Source: an uncultured Acidimicrobiales bacterium
GTDB taxonomy: Bacteria > Actinomycetota > Acidimicrobiia > Acidimicrobiales > SZUA-35
Length of the DNA: 5,037 nt
Direction: 5' to 3'
NCBI GenBank assembly: GCA_938028175.1
Contig: CALJAE010000138.1
Location: forward strand, 1 to 5,037
Shown in pieces: positions 1 through 5,037 of the stretch (position 1 is the first letter of the stretch; every line of letters begins with the position of its first letter). The position numbers were made by a program, and so were the translations under genes. A model generated the notes under the pieces. That model ran no database searches. It worked only from the letters and a program-made list of their open reading frames with translations, and had not been told where the DNA came from.

Positions 1-555
1 ATGAAGCAAAGGCTAGCTATCGCTGCAGCATTGCTTAAAGATCCAGATCTACTCATTCTTGATGAACCAGCCAATGGCCTCGACCCTGCCGGCATAGCTG
101 AGATGCGGGTCCTCATACGCTCAATTGCCGATGAAGGTAAGGCGGTTTTGGTTTCTAGCCATCAGTTGGCTGAGATCGAACAAGTCTGTGACGAAGCAAC
201 AATTATTGCTAATGGGCAACTAATTCAGAGCGGGACCTTGGATGATATTCGAAACCGGTCCGGACTCGAACAGAGAGTAGTTGTTGAAATTGGCGATACT
301 TCTGCTGCAGCGAGTGTGCTTCAAGCCGCTGGCTTCGCTGTATCGCCTATGCCTCAAGATGGCGAGATAGCAGTAGAAGTCGCCCCCGATGCTGCCGCTT
401 CGATCAATAAAGCCTTGGCAGATGCCAATCTCTATCTACATGGGCTGAGAGTGGAACGTGCAAGTCTCGAAGCTGCTTTCCTCAACCTTACTGGAGCACC
501 GCCGCCTTCGCCTATCGATAACCAGGTAGAACCAGCGCCGGAGGAAAACTCATGA
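1..555 (+). CDS. ABC-2 type exporter, ATP-binding subunit (C-terminal part, 5' end outside window)
   Basis: This is the nucleotide-binding subunit of an ABC exporter; it hydrolyses ATP at the inner face of the membrane to drive the permease encoded next to it. The visible 184 residues begin with MKQRL, which in this family directly follows the SGG of the signature loop. The first ATG is therefore almost certainly internal, and Walker A, the Q-loop and the start of the signature lie to the left of the window. Visible motifs are Walker B LLILD (17-21) with catalytic Glu22, the D-loop NGLDP (25-29) and the H-loop His54 in VSSHQ. Residues about 90-165 form the small accessory C-terminal domain of BcrA/CcmA-like exporter ATPases, ending in the typical SLEAAFLNLTG. 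An acidic, proline-containing tail follows. The stop codon overlaps the permease start (ATGA), so the two are co-translated. The substrate (drug, lipid, peptide or other) cannot be told from the sequence. Confidence 0.95.
   Translation: MKQRLAIAAALLKDPDLLILDEPANGLDPAGIAEMRVLIRSIADEGKAVLVSSHQLAEIEQVCDEATIIANGQLIQSGTLDDIRNRSGLEQRVVVEIGDTSAAASVLQAAGFAVSPMPQDGEIAVEVAPDAAASINKALADANLYLHGLRVERASLEAAFLNLTGAPPPSPIDNQVEPAPEENS
540..548 (+). promoter_or_regulatory. Strong Shine-Dalgarno site for the ABC permease
   Basis: GGAGGAAAA lies inside the last codons of the ATPase gene. The GGAGG core ends seven bases before the ATG at 552. This good spacing and the ATGA stop/start overlap fix the permease start at 552 and support translational coupling of the two subunits. 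Confidence 0.8.
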
Positions 556-1385
556 GTGCACTAATTCTTGCTGAAACCAATCGGTTCCTTTCTCGTCGTA
601 TGACACGGTACTTCCCTCTAAGTTTGGCGGGTCTCATGGTGCTGGGGATAGTCATCGCCATAATCGTAGTCAATGTAGAAGGAACTGGTGGCGTTAACTT
701 TGTCGAAGACATCGTGGCTCTCCAAGAAGGTAGCTCGAGTACCGATGTCCTTGGGCCAATGGGGTTGCTGATCCCGATTATGGCATTCGTGATCGGGGCT
801 TCCTACTTTGGGGCCGATGAGAAGGCTGGCATGATCGAGCATCTGCTCACCTGGGAGCCTCGCCGATGGCGACTTCTGGTGGCCCGTGCAGTCGGTGGCG
901 GTGTTTCAATATTTGTTATTGCAAGCTTGCTTTCTCTATTTCTAGTTGGGCTTTTGTTTCTTCTGTCTGTTGCCAGTGACGGTGATACCAGCGGTGTGGG
1001 CGATGTCATAGGTCCGATTCTTGGTTCGGTCTTGCGTTCCGGATTGAGCGGTGCCTTCTTCTTGCTTATAGGTCTTGGTTTGACTGTGGTAGCGAATAAC
1101 TCAACTGTAACCATTGTTGGTTTTGCACTTTGGGTATTTGTGGTCGAACTTGCCCTTCTAAGTGGAATTCTTCCTCGCTGGACACAGTGGTTGCCAGTTT
1201 CCAATGCCCTCAGTTTTGTCCCGGGAAGTGATTTCGAAGTCTTTCCTGGGCCATTCAACGATAGTGAAGTTTTTGAAGCGACATTTCTATATGGTCCAAC
1301 GATGGCAGGGTTTCGTATTCTCGTTTGGGGTATAGCAGTCATTGCCATTGGTGCTTTAGTCTTCCAACGTCGCGATATTGACTGA
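552..1385 (+). CDS. ABC-2 type exporter, permease subunit
   Basis: This 277-residue integral membrane protein is the likely transport channel partner of the upstream ATPase. Six hydrophobic segments can be read at about 22-42, 68-87, 114-140, 160-182, 185-207 and 252-271. Between segments two and three is a charged cytosolic stretch, GADEKAGMIEHLLTWEPRRW (87-106). It matches the ABC-2 pattern in which a short helix resembling 'G-T-hydrophobic-L-L-PxxR' contacts the ATPase. The C-terminus, FQRRDID, is also typical of ABC-2 permeases, which often end in F-x-R-R-D. Length is normal for the family. The start is supported by a strong ribosome binding site and the four-base overlap with the ATPase gene. 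A loop of about 45 residues between the last two segments (208-251) is probably extracytoplasmic. Family assignment is confident; substrate is unknown. Confidence 0.9.
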   Translation: MSALILAETNRFLSRRMTRYFPLSLAGLMVLGIVIAIIVVNVEGTGGVNFVEDIVALQEGSSSTDVLGPMGLLIPIMAFVIGASYFGADEKAGMIEHLLTWEPRRWRLLVARAVGGGVSIFVIASLLSLFLVGLLFLLSVASDGDTSGVGDVIGPILGSVLRSGLSGAFFLLIGLGLTVVANNSTVTIVGFALWVFVVELALLSGILPRWTQWLPVSNALSFVPGSDFEVFPGPFNDSEVFEATFLYGPTMAGFRILVWGIAVIAIGALVFQRRDID

Positions 1386-1409
1386 GTCCACACCCGTTAC
1401 CGTTAAGAT
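1378..1409 (+). promoter_or_regulatory. Candidate promoter giving a leaderless transcript for the MgtE-like gene
   Basis: A TAAGAT hexamer (1404-1409, fitting TANNNT) ends six bases before the ATG at 1416, which would place transcription initiation on the A of the start codon. A possible -35, TTGACT (1378-1383), overlaps the permease stop codon, but the spacer is 20 bases, longer than ideal. No Shine-Dalgarno sequence is visible before 1416, which agrees with a leaderless start as is common in actinobacteria. This is an inference from the motif and spacing only. Confidence 0.4.
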
Positions 1410-1415
1410 CAACTT

Positions 1416-2693
1416 ATGGGTTCATCCAAGTCACGCCCTCTATCTGGTTTGCGCGCCCGTCCACTTTTAAGGCGGGTTACTTGGCGACCTCTTGGTGGTC
1501 TTCTCGGTCCGGATACTGAAGATGCAAGCCAGAGCTTAATAGCTTTGATTGTGGCGATCCTAGCGACTCTGTTTGCCGGACTCTTTCTCGCTTCGGTTGA
1601 GGAGACCTTTACTGCCAACTTAGGTCTGCTTCTGTTATTTCCTGCAGCGATTGGGCTAAGGGGTAACGTCTTTGGTCCTTTTGTGTCCCGCTTATCAACG
1701 TCTATGCGTGCTGGTACTTTCTCTTGGAGTCGGAAGGCTGATGGCGTCTTAGCCCAAAACCTTGTCTCGGTCGTAGGAACCTCGTTTTTGGCTTCAATAG
1801 TGGTGGGGGTAATCGCAAAGGGAGTTGCTGAGATAACCATCGGGCGACCAGGGATACTCAGTCTGTTGGACTTTGTAACTATCTCCGTTATCTCAGCAGC
1901 CATCGCTACGTTTGCTTTAACGGCAATAACCCTGTTACTTGCAATTGTGTCTACTCGATATGACTGGGACTTAGACAATGTAACTGCTCCCATAGTTACC
2001 GCTGCTGGCGACCTCGTAACTCTTCCGGCGCTGTTGATTGGGATCATTTTTGTGGAATCACTGATCGGATCAATCGTGGTCAGCGTCTTAGGTGTAGTCA
2101 TTGTTTTGCTTAGCGGAGTCGCCATAGCTTCGCTTGGGTTAAAGACGGCCAAAAGGGTAGCCAGCGAATCGACCCCGGTTCTTGTGTTAGCGGGGGTGGT
2201 CTCATTGATTGCTGGATCAATTATTGAGGGATCAATCGACCAACTCCGTAACTTCACTGTCTACTTGGTGGCGTTGCCCAGTTACCTATCGGTAGCCGGT
2301 GCACTTGGAGGAATTCTCAGCAATCGGCTTTCTACCAAACTGCACCTGGGTTTGGTCTCGCCGGCAGCATTTCCAACAGAAGCTGCCAGGGGAGATATCC
2401 GTTTAACCTTTAAAATTGCCTTCCCGATCTTCGTGGCACTTGGTCTAGCGGCCTTCATCTTTGCTGAACTGTTTGGGCATACAACGCCTACGCTTGCCCA
2501 ACTTGTTCTTTCGATTCTCTCTGGTGGCCTAGTTGCCACCGTCTTTGTGTCGGCCGTTGCCTACTATGGCACCATTTTGGTGGTTAGGTTCGGCCTGAAT
2601 CCCGACAACCATGGGATCCCTGTTGTTACTGCCAGCCTCGATTTAGTGGGTTCGCTGACCTTAATTGGTGCGGTTTGGGCTTGGGTATTGTGA
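1416..2693 (+). CDS. Double-domain MgtE/SLC41-like divalent cation transporter (permease only)
   Basis: This 425-residue membrane protein probably moves Mg2+ or a related divalent cation. It contains two MgtE-type domains. In the first, the TM2 motif GLRGNVFGPFVSRLST (80-95) is followed by the TM5 motif DLDNVTAPIVTAAGDL (185-200). In the second, the same two elements recur as VAGALGGILSNRLST (293-307) and NPDNHGIPVVTASLDL (395-410). Asp199 and Asp409 sit where MgtE has its pore Mg2+-binding Asp. The cytosolic N and CBS domains of classical MgtE are absent; only an Arg-rich N-terminal tail of about 35 residues precedes TM1. This resembles eukaryotic SLC41 and the poorly studied prokaryotic group annotated as 'permease, similar to cation transporters' (COG1824, from memory). 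Hydrophobicity suggests about 11 segments: five, one linker (about 217-241), five. The PhoU-TrkA_C gene follows after 31 bases and is likely its regulator. The ATG at 1416 has no ribosome binding site but a well-placed -10-like hexamer. Cation specificity is inferred. Confidence 0.85.
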   Translation: MGSSKSRPLSGLRARPLLRRVTWRPLGGLLGPDTEDASQSLIALIVAILATLFAGLFLASVEETFTANLGLLLLFPAAIGLRGNVFGPFVSRLSTSMRAGTFSWSRKADGVLAQNLVSVVGTSFLASIVVGVIAKGVAEITIGRPGILSLLDFVTISVISAAIATFALTAITLLLAIVSTRYDWDLDNVTAPIVTAAGDLVTLPALLIGIIFVESLIGSIVVSVLGVVIVLLSGVAIASLGLKTAKRVASESTPVLVLAGVVSLIAGSIIEGSIDQLRNFTVYLVALPSYLSVAGALGGILSNRLSTKLHLGLVSPAAFPTEAARGDIRLTFKIAFPIFVALGLAAFIFAELFGHTTPTLAQLVLSILSGGLVATVFVSAVAYYGTILVVRFGLNPDNHGIPVVTASLDLVGSLTLIGAVWAWVL

Positions 2694-2724
2694 TCGATGA
2701 GGTACGCTGTGGAAAGACATAAAT

Positions 2725-3939
2725 ATGGAAAATCGTAACCTAAGAGAGATGCTCGCTGACGCGAAAGATACCAGTGAGCTGATGGTAGATCTCGCATATG
2801 CATCTGTGTTCTTTGACGATGTCGATATGGCCGACGAAGTCTCCGAGCTTGAAGCCGAGATTAACGATTTAGTGTTCCGTATGCGTTCGTTGGCGATCTT
2901 AGCGGTGAGGAACCCCAAAGAAGCCGAAGCCATGGCTGCTGTATTGCAGGTAATCAGTTCTGTGGAAAGTATAGGTAACTCTGCAGTCGCCATTGCAAGG
3001 GTAGTGACCCGTCGCCTAGGGATTCCAAGACAGTTGGTTATGGATTTAATGGCGGCAGAAGAGATTTCGCATCGAGTGGTTGTATCTGCTGAGTCTTTGC
3101 TTGCCGATTCAGCCCTGTCGCGATTTGAACTTCCAGTTCAGACAGGTATGAGGGTGATCGCTCTGCGTAGAGATCGACAATGGATCGTTGATCCAGATGG
3201 TGATGAAATAATCAAACCAGCAGATGTATTGTTCTTGAGAGGCCCTGCAGAAGGTGTTGACAAACTTCGAGAAATAGTTGGGGCACCAAAGTGGAACCCA
3301 CCAGTAGTTGTCGAAGATGAAGGCCCTCTAACCGACCTAGATCGAGCCGTTGACACAGTGATCGAGATGAAAGACCTCTCGGAGGTTGCGGTCGGCCTTG
3401 CTTATTCGGCCCTCGTATTCAAAGACCGCTCTCTCGCCGCAGAAGTGTTGCACCTAGAAGACCGCCTAGATGAGATGAAAGAACGTCTAGAGCTTTGGGT
3501 TTTACGATGTGCTCAAGACGATGTCGAAGCGACCAAATTGCGAGGCTTACTTCACCTTGGTGAGGCGGCCGAAGATCTAGGTAACCAGGCCAAACAGATG
3601 GTCTGGCTAGTCGAAAGAGCTGAAGAGTTTCACGAAGTGCTCGAAATGGCTCTGGGAGATACTGATGATGTGGTGGTCTTGATGCCGGTATCATCAGACA
3701 GCGGTGTCGCAGGCAGGCAGCTTGGAGAAATAGAACTCTCGACAGAATCTGGTTTCAATATTTTGGCGCTGGAGCGAAGCGGTCGCTATCTCTACCGTCC
3801 ACAAAGCTCGGCCCGGCTAAATCCAGGCGACAGAGTGCTCGCCTATGGTCCAGAAGAAGGCCAGACCTTGCTAGCCAACTTGTTTGGTTGGAATATGGTT
3901 TCTTCCGATGACGGTGAAGTAGTCTTCGAACCGCTCTAA
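2725..3939 (+). CDS. Tandem PhoU-TrkA_C protein, probable regulator of the adjacent cation transporter
   Basis: This 404-residue soluble protein is an internal duplication of one PhoU-like helical domain followed by one TrkA_C (RCK C-terminal) domain. Module one has PhoU at about 8-125 and TrkA_C at about 132-186 (core GMRVIALRRDRQWIVDPDGD, 141-160). Module two has PhoU at about 205-312 and TrkA_C at about 318-388 (core GFNILALERSGRYLYRP, 343-359). The duplication shows at matching sites: KDTSELMVDLAYASVFF (14-30) against KDLSEVAVGLAYSALVF (216-232), and ESIGN (81-85) against EDLGN (283-287). No RCK Rossmann domain or membrane segment is present. TrkA_C domains are ligand-binding regulators of cation channels and transporters, and some bind c-di-AMP. 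The architecture matches COG3273 (from memory), often found beside MgtE-like permeases. A weak ribosome binding site, GGAAAG, lies eight bases before the ATG, and an in-frame stop (2698-2700) excludes a longer protein. A role in gating the upstream permease is inferred. Confidence 0.85.
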   Translation: MENRNLREMLADAKDTSELMVDLAYASVFFDDVDMADEVSELEAEINDLVFRMRSLAILAVRNPKEAEAMAAVLQVISSVESIGNSAVAIARVVTRRLGIPRQLVMDLMAAEEISHRVVVSAESLLADSALSRFELPVQTGMRVIALRRDRQWIVDPDGDEIIKPADVLFLRGPAEGVDKLREIVGAPKWNPPVVVEDEGPLTDLDRAVDTVIEMKDLSEVAVGLAYSALVFKDRSLAAEVLHLEDRLDEMKERLELWVLRCAQDDVEATKLRGLLHLGEAAEDLGNQAKQMVWLVERAEEFHEVLEMALGDTDDVVVLMPVSSDSGVAGRQLGEIELSTESGFNILALERSGRYLYRPQSSARLNPGDRVLAYGPEEGQTLLANLFGWNMVSSDDGEVVFEPL

Positions 3940-3950
3940 GAAACCGTTAC

Positions 3951-5037
3951 TTACATTGGTGGTGGAGGATTATTAGGGTCAAAGCCTCGTTCAGCCTGTT
4001 CACGAGCTCTTCTAGCTGACTCTTCTGTATCTCTACGGATCTTTTCCTGAGCACTTGATGCAATGCTAGCTGCCTGACCAGGTGCTGTGGCTGCCGAAGA
4101 TGAAGACGCACCTAGTCCAATTGGAGCAGGGCGCTTACGTTCTCGTCGGTTGGTTGCAGCAGCTGGGAAGTCGTCTTTGAGCATTTCGGCAAGACCACCA
4201 ATAGCTCCGGCTACGCCACCCATTTCCATTGGCACGACGATCTTTGTGGCGTTGCCATCTGCGATCCCTTGTAGAGCCTCTAGGTACTTAATGGCGATTA
4301 CTCGATCATCTGTACCGGCGTCTGTGATAGCTCTAAACACGCTGTCGATAGCTTGTGCTTCACCTTCAGCAACCACTTCTTGGCGGTACTGCTCAGCTTC
4401 TGCTCGAACCTTAACCGCCTGGGCTTCACCCTCAGCTGTAAGAATGTCTCTTTGCTTAACACCTTCAGCTGTAAGAATCGCTGATTGCTTTTCACCCTCT
4501 GCTCTAGTTACTTCTGCTTCTCTAGCACCGTCGGCTTCAAGAACTACTGCACGACGAGTACGCTCTGCCTTCATCTGCTCGTGCATGGCATTCATAACGT
4601 CCATAGGTGGATCAATACGCTGGATCTCTACACGAACTACTCGAACGCCCCACTTATCAGTTGCATCGTCAAGAATCTGTCTTAGAGAGCTGTTTACTCT
4701 TTCACGAGAAGTGAACGCCTCGTCCAAGCTCATTTCACCGATAACGTTACGAAGGTTAGTCTGTGCAAGCTTGGTAACAGCTAACACGAAGTTAGCTACT
4801 TGGTAGAGCAAGCGTCGAGCGTCAGTTGCTTCGTAGTAAACAACGGCGTCTACAGACACGGTTACGTTGTCTTCTGTAATTACCTCTTGTGGCGGAACGT
4901 CGATTACTTGCTCACGCATATCCACTCGACGCAATGCCTCGATGAAAGGCAAGATAACTTTCAACCCAGGATTGACCTCTTCTTTAAAGCGTCCGAATCG
5001 CTCAACTACTCCACGTTCGTGCTGCTGGACGATCTTT
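3951..5037 (-). CDS. Slipin/stomatin-like SPFH (band 7) protein, N-terminus outside window
   Basis: Stomatin-family proteins are membrane-anchored oligomeric scaffolds of lipid microdomains, often paired with NfeD membrane proteases. The visible part has 361 residues. The reading frame is open to the right edge, where KIVQQHERGVVERFGRFKEE and NPGLK match the family core, so the TTG at 4964 is not the real start. The transmembrane anchor must lie beyond the edge. Counting from that TTG codon, family hallmarks are REQVIDVPPQEVITEDNVTV (17-36), LAQTNLRNVIGEMSLDE (66-82), WGVRVVRVEIQRIDPP (105-120) and MKAERTRRAVVLEADG (131-146). Residues 133-209 form an 11-residue-repeat coiled coil. A hydrophobic stretch, KIVVPMEMGGVAGAIGGLAE (241-260), corresponds to the C-terminal oligomerisation region; the tail (268-337) is a low-complexity extension ending in PPPPM. 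The gene converges on the PhoU-TrkA_C gene with an 11-base gap. Family is certain; biological role is inferred. Confidence 0.95.
   Translation of the reverse strand, partial: KIVQQHERGVVERFGRFKEEVNPGLKVILPFIEALRRVDMREQVIDVPPQEVITEDNVTVSVDAVVYYEATDARRLLYQVANFVLAVTKLAQTNLRNVIGEMSLDEAFTSRERVNSSLRQILDDATDKWGVRVVRVEIQRIDPPMDVMNAMHEQMKAERTRRAVVLEADGAREAEVTRAEGEKQSAILTAEGVKQRDILTAEGEAQAVKVRAEAEQYRQEVVAEGEAQAIDSVFRAITDAGTDDRVIAIKYLEALQGIADGNATKIVVPMEMGGVAGAIGGLAEMLKDDFPAAATNRRERKRPAPIGLGASSSSAATAPGQAASIASSAQEKIRRDTEESARRAREQAERGFDPNNPPPPM
4338..4568 (-). repeat. Seven 11-residue (hendecad) coiled-coil repeats within the slipin gene
   Basis: An Ala-acidic-Gly-like triplet recurs every 11 residues, at positions 133 (AER), 144 (ADG), 155, 166, 177 (AEG), 188 (AEA) and 199 (AEG), counted from the TTG at 4964. 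Within it the DNA word CAGCTGTAAGAAT occurs exactly twice, at 4433-4445 and 4466-4478, spaced 33 bases (11 codons), encoding ILTAE both times. Eleven-residue periodicity is characteristic of a long, nearly straight coiled coil, as expected for the SPFH helical wall. The identical codons hint at repeat growth by duplication of a 33-base unit. Confidence 0.75.

Noticed and set aside
1..3. ATG as the true start of the ATPase gene
   Set aside because: MKQRL follows the SGG signature in ABC ATPases; starting here would remove Walker A and the Q-loop.
803..1393. 196-residue open frame on - strand opposite the ABC permease
   Set aside because: No hydrophobic or family pattern, rich in Arg, Pro and Thr; antisense shadow of a supported permease.
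2067..2236. GGATCAAT occurring three times (2067, 2214, 2229)
   Set aside because: All lie inside the permease coding region and encode Gly-Ser-Ile; the spacing is irregular and there is no sign of a binding array or mobile element.
1409..2257. 282-residue open frame on - strand opposite the MgtE-like gene
   Set aside because: Low-complexity Thr/Ile/Ser/Lys-rich composition with no recognisable domain; the + strand has conserved MgtE motifs throughout.
4087..4806. 239-residue open frame on + strand opposite the slipin
   Set aside because: Its sequence is Ser/Arg/Thr/Ala-biased with no family resemblance, and it is wholly antisense to a clear SPFH gene; it is a by-product of codon bias.
4962..4964. 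TTG start codon for the slipin
   Set aside because: The frame stays open to 5037, and the upstream residues (RGVVERFGRF, NPGLK) are conserved stomatin core, so this TTG codes an internal Leu.

Overview
This 5,037-base window has roughly balanced base composition and is densely coded. It carries five protein genes and no RNA gene, insertion sequence or CRISPR array that I can see. The protein family mix, and an apparent leaderless start at 1416, suggest an actinobacterium, possibly a moderate-GC lineage such as the Acidimicrobiia. This placement is an inference from gene content only and is weak; the MgtE-like/PhoU-TrkA_C pair is also familiar from archaea.

Layout: (i) 1-1385 (+) is an ABC-2 type exporter. 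It consists of the C-terminal part of an ATPase, cut by the left window edge inside its signature loop, and a six-helix permease translationally coupled to it by an ATGA overlap. (ii) 1416-3939 (+) is a two-gene cation-transport unit: a membrane protein built from two fused MgtE/SLC41-like domains, then a soluble protein built from two fused PhoU-TrkA_C modules. (iii) 3951-5037 (-) is a stomatin/slipin (SPFH, band 7) protein. It converges on the cation unit with only an 11-base gap, and its N-terminus lies beyond the right window edge.

The ABC pair is expected to couple ATP hydrolysis to export of an unknown substrate. In the second unit the PhoU-TrkA_C protein is the likely cytosolic sensor or gate for the MgtE-like permease. 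Both proteins are internally duplicated, which suggests matched pseudo-dimers. The slipin is a separate unit that probably scaffolds membrane microdomains or works with an NfeD-type protease encoded outside the window. The MgtE-like/PhoU-TrkA_C pair is the least characterised system here and deserves the most attention. There is no gene-free stretch longer than about 31 bases.
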